Shown: one piece after another, positions 24,488 through 39,084 of the stretch
Numbering within the stretch: the first letter of the stretch is position 1
How the letters are laid out: each line of letters begins with the position of its first letter
NCBI GenBank assembly: GCA_016859345.1
Contig: CM029126.1
Location: 9,358,527-9,422,526 of the forward strand
From: Istiophorus platypterus
Taxonomy: Eukaryota; Chordata; Actinopteri; Istiophoriformes; Istiophoridae
Direction: 5' to 3'
Length of the DNA: 64,000 bases
The notes under the pieces: model-generated
What the model saw: the letters and a program-made list of their open reading frames with translations, nothing else
Told to the model about the DNA's origin: nothing
Databases searched by the model: none
Program-made: the position numbers and the translations under genes

Positions 24488-27400
24488 GGGGGGTTACCCC
24501 TGCAATTTCTGGCTGAGGTGCTATTATCAGGTGCGAGGACAGGGTAGGACAAGCTGTGCAGGTCTCACCATAGTGTGTATGTGGTGAAGAAAGGGACGTA
24601 GAAGGGCTGTTTCTCTGGGTAGTGTTTCAGGGAGACCAGAACTGCGTAGCAGAACCACACGTAGGCCAGCAGCTGCAGGCCCATCAGTCCATAACCCGCA
24701 GGGCTGTCGTAGGCATATAGCACTTCACCTGGGTCAAAGAACTGGCGCAGGGACATGAGAAGAATATACGCACACGCACACGCACACACACACACACACG
24801 CACACACACACACATTAAATGATTTAAACTTTTACACAAAGTAGAAAAAAAACATCTATTGGCTTGGCTTTGTAGGCTGTGCCCTAATTACTAAGATGGA
24901 TTGCTCATGGTTCTGCTGATGCACTGTGATGACCGAGCCAAAGCTCAGCTTGTAGCTTTCTGTGCGAGTCTTTGACATTGACGCTTCTCCACAACTAGGT
25001 CATCGGCATGCGTGCGCGCAAGTGTGAGGATGTGTGCGGCGTGTGTTCTTGCATCTGCGGGCGCTTGATTGCATTTTACAGCCCAGTGACTGGATAGCGT
25101 TTGCCATACAGGGTTACGCTTGCTACATAATGCATAGGTCTAACTGCTCGGCGCGGAGCTTCTTGGGATCCAACCAGGCAACCGGAGCCTGTCGCATTCA
25201 CGGCCGTGTGCCCAGCACCAGGAACACTCTCCATTCCAGTTCAGATAGTAACCTAGTTTGGCATATTTTTAGCAGGAGCTCCCCTGAGTTTTGAGCTCTT
25301 TAATCGCAGGGACCAAGTATGAGGGCAGGCAGCAGATAAATTACATCGCTTCAAATCCACATATAGCAGTGCGAGAGATGGCTATAGGCTCTGGCATTAA
25401 ATATAGCATGGATACCTCCACTGCACTATTCCCACTGGGTCATTACCATGCTGTATTCAAAGACTATGATCCACTGGCCCCAAATGTACCATCATTACAT
25501 CTGAATGCACTGAAACCTCTGTAGTTCGCAGAGATGTATGTAACTGAGTGTGTTATTAATTCATAAGCTCATACGCTCAGCATCATAGCTGGTGAAATCT
25601 GTTTCCATCTTCACATGCAGGACATAGACACACAGTGTAATTAATGAGAGAGAAGATCTCAAAGAATGCTGAGGGTAAGTGGAACTTACTTTACAAATCA
25701 AGGGAACCTTAAAGAAACTATCACTGATCTATGATATAATATCTCTGGTACAGTAGTAAATATTGGAATCCTCTTTAGTTGTGTTTGTAGTTGTAGTTGC
25801 TGCCTGATTGTTTCTGTCAGGGCCCATAATTTGTAACTCATCAAGGAGTTTCTATGATTCTTTTTACAATGGACTTGATGATTATTCATAATTAGCAATG
25901 TATCAGTGTAATGGGCGACTTGACAGAAAAAGCTATTACAGCCCATGCTGATCTGTGGGATCAAGTCCCCCATGAATATTTATGAGATTATTAAAAGAAA
26001 GGCCAGAAGAGAGCAATAATACAGTATGAGTGCAGATACTGTGTCCAGCATCGTCAATCAGAAATCTTGTATCCTGTCATCTTAGGCATAATTCATACGC
26101 TCCTTTAAAGTCACATCTGAAGAGGCAGAACTGAGAAGAGTTCACATTTACTAGTTGGGATGAGACTTTAAACAGAAAGTAACTTAACTGCAGAATATTT
26201 TCCCTTTAGTTACTATTGTAAAAATGATTTTATTAGTGTGAAAATTAGGGCTGCCTCTGGATTATTTTCACTACTTAAGAGTCTGGCAGTTATCTACCCC
26301 AATTAACTGATTAGTCTTTGTCTTTAAAGTGTCAAACCTGACTTCTTCAGGGTTCGTTATGTTGATAAACCAAAATATTAAAAATTTTCATGATATACAG
26401 TTATACATTTTTAAAAAGCACCAGAATTTCAGAATTGAGGAGTTGTAATTAGTGAATGTCTGGCATGAAATAATTTGAATAATTTTAGTTGACAGGTCAT
26501 TTTCAGCTCTATTGGAAAAAAAAAAATAAAACAGGCAATTTAGATTTTTCCTTCACAAATTCCCTGCCACCTGCACTCAACAAACTTGTAGTTCTTGCTG
26601 CTTGTATTTATGACTGGTCAGCACATTTATTTTCTGAGTTTGTATCAGAAAATCCAACATTACATTAATGAAGCACAACTGCTGTGGCTGTTTGTGAAGA
26701 AAGTGAAGGATGGCTGTTGGAGGGAACTGAAATCGATAATGACTGAAAATGAATCAGCATGTTTGATATGAATTTGATAACTGATTAATATTTTAAAATC
26801 AATGATTCATTTATAGGATGCATTTTTAAATCTTTCAATAAAAATTCAAAACATGATCTCATCACTGACTTCACTTTGTGATTTAAAATTTTCGATAACT
26901 GAATAATTAACATATTTGCTGTTTGCTGTCCCACTGACTATAGTTCGGTGTAGGTAATGTGCTGTTTGTGCGTAGTTCATACCTCAGCCTCGTAGATGAA
27001 GAGAATGACGTAGGTGATTGTGTAGACTGTCATATAGATGCTCAGCTTAACTGACCCGCTGTGACTGATCCTCGCCCTGACACATATGAGGGTCAGAGGT
27101 TGCACAAAGGTTAGAGGAAGATAAGAGAAAAAAAAAAAAACAATGCACAGACACACTTAGAAATACACACATGGGAGGGAGGGATGCAGAGACACGTGCA
27201 GACACATACACAAAAACATCCATTTGGTTCTTCATGCTCAAGCAAACACAGCCTAATCTAAAAACAGCTACGCAACACCACGCAGCAAAGCTACTGGTAT
27301 GCTCATATCTGATCTTTACTCCGTAAATATAAAATGGCTGCCGCCTCATGGAAACCAGAGGCTGTGAAAAAGGCTTTCCCCACTCGCAGAAAGCAGAAAC

Positions 27401-29630
27401 TAATGCTTCTTTATTTGCAGTTAACAAATAGAAGCATTGCAGAATTAAGCCTTCATCAGCATTTCAAACATCCTTTGGCTAAGAGCAATTCATCCCCACA
27501 CACACCAGAGAAACATATCAAAGTTGACGGGTAGTTATCAACGAACTGTCAAACAATCAGTCACTGCAGATGAACAGCCATGTATTAAGCTTGATGCTGA
27601 TGCAGTTTCAAGTCTATTCAATGGGGTTTTAAGAGGGTTTAGTAAGTCCAAGAGATCACAGGATCTTCTGAACCAAGAGGAGGATGTAATCCTATAGTTG
27701 AAAAAAAAAAAAAAAAAACATCTTAAATCTTGCAAGCTCAGTATTCATTTCATGAGTTCAGTCTGGAAAATATCCACAGAGAATCAGTTGAACATGAAGC
27801 AAGACCGGTTTTAAAAATGATGAGCAGTGGTTTAGTCGATGACTCACCACCAATCAAACTCAAAACCTTGTGAACTGCAATTTAACTATCTGTTGATTGT
27901 GCCCTGCACGGCCCTTTCCTCACTAAAACTGACTCAGATTGCAACTTCAGGGGATTCATAGCAGCATATGTTTTTTTCAGTCTGACAACTAGAGTTCGAG
28001 ACTGGAAGTGGAAAATTGGTACGCTCACTGACAGCCGGGTGTGTTTTGGGTACTCATCCGGTCAGGTGTACGATGGATACATGCTGATTTTTACAGCCGA
28101 GGAGAGCGTTCATAAATCTTATATTGTGAGGTCTATCTGAAATGATGCCTGTCCACTGCATTTTGCTAGAAAAAAGTGGGCGAACCAAAAAAATTTCTCA
28201 GCTGGGTTTGCAGGGCAAAGGTCTTCAAGTGACATAAAACCACAAAACCAACGTAAAGTTCACACCGGAGCAGCAGTTATCTATCACATCCCCAGACGTA
28301 TTAGGTGTCCATCAACAATATCATAGCTGGCGTCCTAACAGACTTCTGGAATGACACCTAACAATCTCATGTTGTGAGATAGTGGTATGACTGTGATAGC
28401 GAGGCCCGACAGTGAGAGACAGTGGTAGCGCAAATACACAAGGTGACGGGGCTTACAGAAACAGAGATACATATAGGCTCAAACAAAATGGACGTACATG
28501 CACACATAAGGTACAAAAAACTGCAAACCCCCCACCTGGTGACAGTGAAACCTTTGCCCAACAATATGAGCATCAGAAGGAACACCAAGAAACTGACGGA
28601 GAAGAGTAATTTCCCTGGAGACAGACAGAGATGGAGAGAGACAGAAAGCGAGACAGAAGACAGAGGGAGTAATTAGGTTGTGGTTTCCGAAACTGTAATA
28701 TCAGAGGGGAAGGGTAAAATCAGGTCGCCACACATAGATATGCCCGCACACACATCATCACAAAAAAAAAAAAAAAAATCATGCATGATCCTCCGAATGC
28801 CCATCAAACCAGATATTGCAGCTCTTCACTCACACACACATCCATCATCGTCCACCTGTTCACTCTGTTCGGGCTGTAAGGGATTTTACCAGCACAGAGA
28901 CAGAGGCAAAGTCAGTCAGTCAGTGGCCACTGCAGGAGAAGAACTCACCGAGTATTTTCAGGCTGCCGTTGCCAACTCCGTCTCTTGCATACAGGCCCCA
29001 GTAGACACAATGAAACAACAGGCTGAGCACTGCCAAATGGAAAAGATGCAGAGAGGAAAGAAATGGGAAAATATGAGTAGGGAGCAGAAGAAAGGTGGGA
29101 GGAGGAAAGACATGGGAATAGAAGAAGAGAAAGAGATAAAAGAGAGAGGAATTAAAGAAAAGATAAAGAACAGAGGAGAGAGAGATGATAAGGCAGAAAG
29201 TGAAAGGGAGGGGCAGCATCGGGGGGTGAGACAGAAAAGAAGAGGAATTGATAGAAGGAGATGAAAAAGGAGCAGAAGGCTTGAGAGAAGTGGGAGGAGG
29301 GAGAAAGGGAATTTAGGGGTGACAGGAGAATCGAGAAGGGATTTGCAGAGGGGACAAGGAAGTGAGAGGGAAGAAGTGAGATAAGGGGGGCGGGGTACGA
29401 TGAGAAGGGTGAGGGTGTGCAGATCAGTGACAGCATGCTCCACTGAACACTGTGGCACAGCACGGCTGTTTGCAATAGTTCCTATTCGTAGGCTAATAAG
29501 GGTGATAATATCACGGCTCTTGAAGTGGGGATTAAGGTATGAGATGCTGCAGCCATGTGAGAGGCTCATTGTCATCATGATTGTCTGTGGCATAAAGTGT
29601 GTGTTATGGCTTTTCTGTGTGTGTGTGTGG

Positions 29631-29709
<79 letters not shown>

Positions 29710-30208
29710 CAGGACAGAAGCTCTCACCCTCCACACCTGCCGCCGTCATAAACATTTTGTAGGTTGTGTGAAGAAGCTGTCTTCCTTTCAGATTGTCTGG
29801 AGGGAAAAAAAAAAAAATGAGATAGAGGTGACGACGGTGTGTTTGTGTGTGTGTGTGTGTGTGTGTTTGTGTGTGTCTAGGTGGGGATAGACATAAAAAG
29901 GATGGAGATATGCTAACAGATGGCGAAGGAGAGTGAGAGAGGTACAGAGAGAAGAAAAGAAAGAACAAGGGAATAGGCCAAGCAAAATGGGGGGAGCGAC
30001 CATTAGTATGCATCCATCTTGCAATGCCGTCTCTACATCTTCTCTACTCTCCATCCCTAATCTTAGAGGAAATATTTTTAATGCGTATTTAAGCAGGTAA
30101 TTTTACTGCAAAAATATTCTTACAAACAGCAGTGGCCCGGGGGAAAATCTACAGGGGGAGAAGGATCATAAACATTCACACACACTTACACACACACTCA
30201 CACTCACA

Positions 30209-30243
<35 letters not shown>

Positions 30244-33200
30244 CTGCCCTGTATAACCAAATGCTTGGCCAGCCAAGTGCTACTGGATCCTCCCTAGACT
30301 TCCTCAAAGGTACTATTATGATGACCTTTAAAGGAGTATTTCTCCAAAAAGTGAACATTTTAAAATTTTCTGATTTTCTATTAACTTCAATATTTTATGA
30401 GCTTTTAAAGCTTTCCTTTCTTTCATTATCTGCATCTTCGATATAATATTTTATATCATTCAGTCTGAGGTATTTCAAAAGGTCCTTTAGGCTTCTTTCT
30501 CTATTTTGTACAACACCCTCATGTGTTATTCTCATGTCCTTTGTTTGATTTGACTCATGCAAATGTATAAAACTCAAACCCAATAAAATTCAAATGTCTA
30601 TGGAAGTGTGCACTCCAGTGATGCTGGCAGAGGCAACATTCACATGATGAATAAGATACAGCAGTTCATTCAAAGCTTTGTGCCAACCTGCATAAAATCA
30701 CCAGAAGTTTTCAGCAAGACTCAAAAGATGTATTTGCAACTCATTATTTAGCCTCGTTCCTCTGCAGTGCAGCATCCAAAGCAAAGGACACAATTCCAAC
30801 CAATCCACTATGAACACAACTAGGTAGGTGGAGTCTTTTTTGCAGGCATTTAACTAAAAAACATTTGGATGACCATACTGGAGATAATTGAAAGGGTGTT
30901 GACATTAACAGAATTACCACAAGGTCCACTTAATAGCTGATCTGGAACACAGACTAGAAGTCATTAAAGAGTTTAGAAAAACAACAACAACTGGGTAACT
31001 CCATCTGCTGTGGAAGATGGTATGATTCAAAGAAATGCTACATAACACCTGGAGCCTTTTTCAGAGATCATTTTGTTCCAGCCTACCCCTGATAGTACTA
31101 CTGTCCTGCAGATGGTTTTGGTTTAACTTGCCCAGATTTTGAGATTTTCATCGTCGAGATTTCTGCCTCAGCACCAATACAGAGGATGTGAAGGTATTTT
31201 GTTTGTCATGCTCACAGCATTAAAAGGCTACATCAAATACGTTTAATAGCAATATCTCTGTCATAGAAATAGTATCTGCAGTACTAGTTATAATACATAG
31301 TCTTTAGTTTTTACTGGAACTACCAAAGAAATAGTCTCTATAAAAACAGTATGTTTGCTGCTGTTGAATTTTCCATCATTTTTTCAGTGCCATGAACAGC
31401 ACAAACAAAATTCTTCTACCCCCCGTGGCTGGTCACTGCAGAAATCTCTTGAGAAATAGATCTCAAAAGTTGGGCTAATAAAACCAAAAATATTTACCAC
31501 TAGAGCAGTGATTTCCAGCTTGTGGGTCATCTAAAAATCCCTTGAAAGAAACAAACTGAGAGGGAAAAATTGGTCTTCGGTTGAGCTGCTCATAATTTAT
31601 CTCCACAATTAGGCCATACTTTGTGAAGAGAGGTCTTAAAGAGGCCATTTTTTTTTTATTTTGAGGGGTTACAAATCAAAAAGATGTGGAACCGCGCCAA
31701 TAGAGATAAGTGAGAAAATGTGTTTTTTGTAATTTAAGCGAACTAATCATTCAACAGCTTGGAAAATGGAAGATAAATTTTATGGCTACATGGGAGAACC
31801 TTACACGGAGCATGCTTGGAATGAGTTTTTATTTGAGGGTAAGTTAGTCCCTCTGGGACTCTGTTCTTAGCTGGTGCTGGTTATTTGCACTGTGACTTTT
31901 GTGTGACAAACTCGCTTCACTAACATTAAAGGCTACATCAAATACGTTTAATAGCAATATCTCTGTCATAGAAATAGTATCTGCAGTACTAGTTATAATA
32001 CATAGTCTTTAGTTTTTACTGGAACTACCAAAGAAATAGTCTCTATAAAAACAGTATGTTTGCTGCTGTTGAATTTTCCATCATTTTTTCAGTGCCATGA
32101 ACAGCACAAACAAAATTCTTCTACCCCCCGTGGCTGGTCACTGCAGAAATCTCTTGAGAAATAGATCTCAAAAGTTGGGCTAATAAAACCAAAAATATTT
32201 ACCACTAGAGCAGTGATTTCCAGCTTGTGGGTCATCTAAAAATCCCTCGAAAGAAACAAACTGAGAGGGAAAAATTGGTCTTTGGTTGAGCTGCTCATAA
32301 TTTATCTCCACAATTAGGCCATACTTTGTGAAGAGAGGTCTTAAAGAGGCCATTTTTTTTAATTTTGAGGGGTTACAAATCAAAAAGATGTGGAACCGCG
32401 CCAATAGAGATAAGTGAGAAAATGTGTTTTTTGTAATTTAAGCGAACTAATCATTCAACAGCTTGGAAAATGGAAGATAAATTTTATGGCTACATGGGAG
32501 AACCTTACACGGAGCATGCTTGGAATGAGTTTTTATTTGAGGGTAAGTTAGTCCCTCTGGGACTCTGTTCTTAGCTGGTGCTGGTTATTTGCACTGTGAC
32601 TTTTGTGTGACAAACTCGCTTCACTAACATTAAGGCTACCGCTACCCTCTCCACTCAACCATTCACCTTTACACGAAAACCAAACCCTTCTATCGCCGTC
32701 CTCTCACTTCTGCATCCATGTTGCTCATCCTCTATTCTGACACTTCCCTGTCCCAGGGGAGGGCCACATGCTCCACCTTTACTTATCTGAGGAAACATGA
32801 GAACCTACTCCTTACCCATCAAGAAAACATGTGGATTTTATGACAGAACTGGAGAAAAGGGCACTTAATGACTTCTGCAGGCCATGAAAGTCAGATTAAA
32901 CTGGCTCATTCATGGAAGATGATGGAGAAAAAAGATAGAGTAAGTGGAAAAGACAGTACTTACAGGCAAAGTAGCAGGAGAGGAGGAACACAATGGAGAA
33001 TATGACCAGGAACGTGATGTCCGTCTCCAAGATTCCTGCAAAGAGTGGGTTTGAGGAAGAAGAGGAAAGAAACAAGAATCATTAATGAGAGAGAGTGATG
33101 AAAAAAAACGTAGAAGAGAGGTACAAGAGAAGAGGAGGAATCAAAACCAGAAAGTAAAGGAGTCAATGAGGTCCAGAAAATATCAAGGTAAAGAGGAGAT

Positions 33201-36200
33201 GGGACATTTCAGGAAGAAAAAAAAGTGAAAAAGGATGAAGAGTGCAGAAAGGCAGGTACGTGATGAAGATATTGGATTAGTTAAAGGAGAATAACACTGG
33301 AAGCAGAGTGGGAAAGAGAACTTTGGAGATGTAGGAATAATTCATTTAGAAGCTCTATGCTTCATCCCTTCCTTTCAGTTCATCTGTCATCATTAATTCA
33401 TTCAGCCGTCCCTTCATTATTGTAAGTTGTCCTGTTTAGTGTGCTCTATTGGCCGTGGTAAGTGGTTTTGGCTAGTGCCGTCAGCGATTCATTCCATAAT
33501 CTCTTTCTTCCTGTCTAATCACTCTTTACCGAACTCATCTGCGGAGAAATGCTGTGTCCAGAAAGACTGGCCATTGGTCAGTTTCATTTCGTACTCCAGC
33601 TGCAGGCCATCGCCCTGCGAGAGAGGGGAGAGGGGAGAGGGGAGAGGGAAGAGAGGGGAGAGGGGGGAGAGGAGAGGGGAGAAAAACAAGAAAAGGCAGA
33701 CAGGGGGAGGGAGAGAGGGAGAGAGAGAGGGCAGGTGAGATTAAAAATTAATTCTATTGCACTGTTACAGGCTTTGTGATCTGTACAATAATGCTCAAAG
33801 CAACCCTGGCAGGATGATGGCCCAATACAGCAAAGAGCAGTGACAAATACTTTAAGACTTTTTCATTATAAAGCTGACAATGGAGACCTATGGGACCTTT
33901 TGGTGGAGAAAAAAGATGACAGCTTCACCAGCACTTTACAGTCTCACTGTATGAACCTCAGAGCGCTGGATCACCCAGACGGCCTAAGTATTCCAAAACT
34001 GAGGGGATTTAAGTGGAGCAGTGAAGAAATGATGAATTTGCATATCCAAACATCTTGGTACCTACATATAAATATTAATATGATGTGATGATATTTTAAG
34101 TATGGACGCTGGCACCTTCATAGAATATGAATATGACACATGAGAACAATTTCAAGAGGGAAATCAGTCAAGTCCAATGGAAATTCAAGTGCTATTTTTT
34201 TTTTCCTTCTATAGCATCCATATCTACTAAATCACAAATGTTGAGTCCTCCTTGAAAAATAAAATCATAAACCAAGGGGGAAAATGTACTGTATAGTTTA
34301 TAGTTGGTGGTTTCATGATGGCATTTCCCTATCTTTGCATTATTCCACTGGAATACGGCTTGTTCTCTATCTACAAAGACAGCAGAGCTCCTGCGTTTCA
34401 GAGCTAATACAATAGCTGAGCCCAGAACCAATACCAAAGTGAAACTTTTCTTCATTACCATCAATTACCTGTCAACATGTAAAGCAAAAATCTTTTCTTT
34501 TTTTTTACTGAAACCAACTGCTACTTGGTTGGTATCAATATGGTATAAATAATGCCGCCTATAAGAGCAGAACAACAAAAAACTGTATCATTAAATTAGG
34601 TAAATTAAAATTCCAGAGGATGCCTGTTCTCAAATCACAGTATTAATATATCACTCTACTCAAAAGGCAACACCTGGAAACCTTTGGAAGCTTGCTGCTG
34701 ATCATGAGACGATTTTGCTTTTCTAGGGTCAGTGATTCATCACTTCCTGCAGCAGAAATTTTCCACTGATGCCCATTCTTCACACCAGACTGACTGTTAG
34801 GAAGTTTACAGTATCTGACTTCAGTGCAAGATTGCTCTTCTATGTTACAGCACAATATTGTGATTCAGTTTGATGAGATGGGGTCTGTTTTCTTCACACT
34901 GTTCTGTTGCAAGAGGTGGAAACATCCAAATTCTTCTTGGGGTGTTAGTGCAATTGTGCCATATAGTCACCGAGTCTCAAAGCCAGCCTGGAAGTGCCTC
35001 AGGATCCCCCAGGTACTGAATGAGGAGGAAGTAAGCGGGGAAAGAAAAAGGAATCTAGGTTGTTCTGCCAATGTGAGGATGACCTAGAATAGTAGGAGGG
35101 ATGGGTGGATGATCAAATCCATAGCAACTGTTTTCTCTGATTTAATCAAGACTATTCTCATTTTAATTACTAATAGTCACTGTGACAGAGTTATAAATGA
35201 TTTCTCAGGCCTATTGTAATTATGTATTGCTCTGACATAGTTGTTCTACCTTGCAATGTTATGAAAGACAACACAGAGAGAATATTTGGGTCTGTAAACA
35301 TGCAGGAAAGGAGGACTACCATGGAGAAAATGAACATACCTGTGTGGTTAACCAGTGTTGGAATGACATTGACTTTTGGCTGTTATGCAAAATAAAACAG
35401 TGTCAAACAGAAGAGAATCTGGGAGGCGAGGAAAAGAAAAAAAGAGGGTTGGGGAGCGGAGAACAAGAGAAAGGGGACAGAGATGGGTTGACAATCAGAG
35501 CGCAGAGAGCTCATTTCACACACACAAGTTCAAAGACGATGGAGTTCGCACTTGTTGCGGTGGAGCGAGTGAAAAGAGAGAGGGGGGAAAGGGACTTTGA
35601 TTTCATTTGGCAGCCTGAGACTCCATCTAGCTCTCTCTATCAAAAAGGGCGAAACGTATGGAGCATTCACTGCCACAAAAATCAATACAGACACAAAGAG
35701 CAGGGAGGCAGAGATAAGGAGAGTGATAGATGTCGAGAGGGAGAACGTTAAAAAAAAAAGTGCAAGTAGAGAGAAAGCCAGAAAAAGGAGCAAAAGCAAA
35801 GAGGGAGTGAGGGAGGGAGAGAGAGAGAGAAAGAGAGAGAGAGAGATGGATCCAGGGAAGACGTGGCAGTTCACAATGGGGCTGCTCTCGCTCTGGGACA
35901 AAAAAAAAAGCGTCACTGGATGATTTTGGGGGTTACTTGTTAGTTTCAGGTGTAAAAAGCATCCACTTCTGTTATGCTGCACTGATATATCACATGCTGA
36001 AGGTGTTCTGATGAAAACATCTGTGCAGTCTTGTACATCGTGTGCTCCCCTGGGCTGCCAATAACTGCATTTAAAAAGGACTTCCGAGAGTCTTTTGAGA
36101 GCGTGGATCCTGCCTCCGGAACATAATTGTTTGGTACCAGCTCACAGTTGAGTGTTTCGCAGGAATTAGTATCGCAGTCAGCTACTGTACTTACACTTGA

Positions 36201-39053
36201 ATATTATGGACATACGTGATCGTCGGGCATCCCATTCGAAAACTATGGCCATTGGAGGAGTACTCCAATAATTTAGGACTGCACATGCATAAAGCTGAGG
36301 GACAAGAGAGAGATTTTTATAGGGACGGTCAAAATCAAAGCAGCATAGTGCAAGATCTCCTGACTTCAATGCCACAGAAGACATTATACAGTTGTTTTCA
36401 CAGGCTATGTGATACTAACCATGACGAGTACATTGACCTTGTCATGTAAAACAGCTAAAGTGTCTCACTTTATTCTTCAATAGGGTTGAGGTCAGGGCTA
36501 TGTTTAAGCCAGTCAAATTCTTAAACAACAAACTCAGGAAACCAATTCTAAAATGGACGGCGCATTGTGCGGGTGCATGGGGAAATTCTCATGTATGGAC
36601 AGTAATGGGGCTTCGCCAAACGTTTGCTATAGTATAATTTTTTGCTGTAATCACTATAATTTCCCCTTAACTGGAACTAAGGGGCTCAAACCATGAAAAA
36701 CAGCCCCATAGCAGAGGAACACACATTTCCTTCATGCATATGGCAAAAAATAATCGCTAACTATTTTGATAATATTTTTTCACGCAAAAATGGCAAATGC
36801 TCAATTATTCTAAACTCTTTATTGCAACCATTTGGATTTTAGAGTTTTTGTTGGACAAAAAAGCAGTTTCATTGCATCACATTGTGCTGTATAGAATGCG
36901 GATAGGGAATTTTTCAGTATAATTTGACATTTCAACAAACAAATGATCATTTAATGGAAATAATAATTTGCAGAGTAATGATAACGGCAGCTGATGGTGA
37001 AAATAACTGTTAGTTGCAACCCTAACAAATATACTATTCAAATACATGGCTTCTTGCAGTTCGCAGTCTGTGCAACAATCCACAGATCATCAGGTCTGTT
37101 CGTTTCCTATAAACCTAAACTCCCAAAAGACTCCTAACACTGTCAAATCCTCCTGTTATTATCTCTTATTTATTACTATTAAAAAGTGCGACCATTCAAG
37201 TCCAAACTGGCTCCTCATCTGGCACAGAGGGATACAATACGGATCTTTCTCCTGTACGTGACTGTGTTGCAAGTCTCTATGAGAGGTGCAGATAACAATC
37301 TTTTGATGGCGACCTGGACGGAGTACAGAAGTCGTGGGCTTTTTTTTTTCTAGCTGCTTGTTCTATGGAGATGAATCACCTTGCCACCTTGCTGAGAAAT
37401 TTTGACCGTTTTAGTGGCCTGCGCCCATTAACAGCCAGACTAATTTCAGCTCCTCCTCGGTTCCCTACCAGGGTAATTTTGTTTTCATTAACGGCAGCTC
37501 TGCTCGGCATAATAGAGCAGTGGCTGATTACAGCCATTCAAAGCTTTCCACTTCTCCACTTCTGTTTGAAAGACCACGAGGATAAACGCCAAATAAACTA
37601 AAGCTCAGACAACACTCGCTGGGGTCGATGCCTTGAAACCATGTTGATGAAACCATTAACTTCTACAGTTTTCCACTTATTTTCTATTAATGGTATCTTA
37701 TTAGTTCTAGACTTCTATTACTGTAACTCATCAAAACAGTTTCATGAAAGGCAATACCAGAGAAATATATGCTATTTGCCTGTTCAAAGCGTTGTAGCTC
37801 TATGCACAGTTACACAGATGTAATTAGCGCTTGCCTGTACAGCATGTGTATGACAAGTTAAGTTTTTTAACGTTTTTTCTTAAAGTAAAATACGATTCCA
37901 TTTCTCATACTATTCATGGACTACGAATGAAAAAAATTCAAGCCTGCTAATATAAGTGAACTTTGGTTACTCTGACTATTTACTTGTCTGAAAAACCTTC
38001 ATCCTGACAGCCAGAGGTCTTCCGATATGTAATTTGCGATAACCGGAATTTTATTTATAATGACTGTCTCCCCTGATGAAATAATGCTTATTTGCAACAT
38101 TGAGTTTTCCTGCTATAATTAATCAAGCAAATTTGTCTGGAAATGTTAAATAATGATCAACCTTATATTTTACCAATTTTATGCAGGCAAGTCTACATCT
38201 GGAGGTTGATGGTAGACATCCTCTGGTGTCAGGGGCTTATGAGCTGATATAGATTTAAACCCAGTGCAGCGCAGGTACAGGCTGAGATGCAAAGTACATG
38301 AAAGGAGAGCTAGATAAGAGAGAAACAGGTACAAAGAGAGGAAAATATGTAGCAGTCGATAAAAGTGAGGTAGCAAGGAAAAATGCATGGAATTAGCAGA
38401 AGGCAAAGAAAATGAGACAAGTGTGATGGCGAGATGGAGAGAAAAACACAATTTGAGACAGAGAGAAGCAGGAGACATAGAAGTAAATAGATATGAAATG
38501 GCGTGGAGCTCATCACAGCTTGGATGACAGCGGGTTGAAAGAGAGTGGGACAAAGCCAAAGATTGTGAGCGACAGAGGTAGGAAAGAAGGAGAAGTGTGA
38601 ACACGAAAGGGAAAAGTGAGATGGCGAGCGACGAGAGACGAGGGTGGAAATTGGACGCGGGGTGCAGCATGCATATGTCCCCGGGAGCGGAGACAAGCTT
38701 TTATACTTGAGTCCAACAGCATTAGGCAGCATGTCCATCAGCAGACACTGGCGTGACACTAAACCACACTCTGCAGGAAGCATCCGTTCTAATCATATCC
38801 CTCCTTCAGCCAGCACTCTCAAGCGGCAGCACAAAAACAAACACGCACACAAAAAGCACGAGCATGAGTGCTCACACACACTGAAAAAGTACACACTGAA
38901 TCATGACCAGGAGCATGACACTGATGTAGCCCAGAGTATGATTGAAAGGCGGGGGTACAGTGAGACACATTCAGCAGATATTCACTTCACCGCCCTTTTC
39001 CTCATCTACTTTGAAAAACATAAAAACATTGCACACATCGCCAACTACCAACT

Positions 39054-39084
<31 letters not shown>

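Noticed and set aside
28958..30013. A 351-codon open frame on the minus strand
   Set aside because: It runs through exon 9, a polypyrimidine tract, the GT microsatellite (as HTHTHT) and exon 8 of tmem145, out of spliced order. It is a low-complexity artefact.
35251..35751. A 166-codon plus-strand frame
   Set aside because: Lies in the GA-rich tract of tmem145 intron 5 and is composed mostly of Glu, Arg, Lys and Gly codons from that tract.
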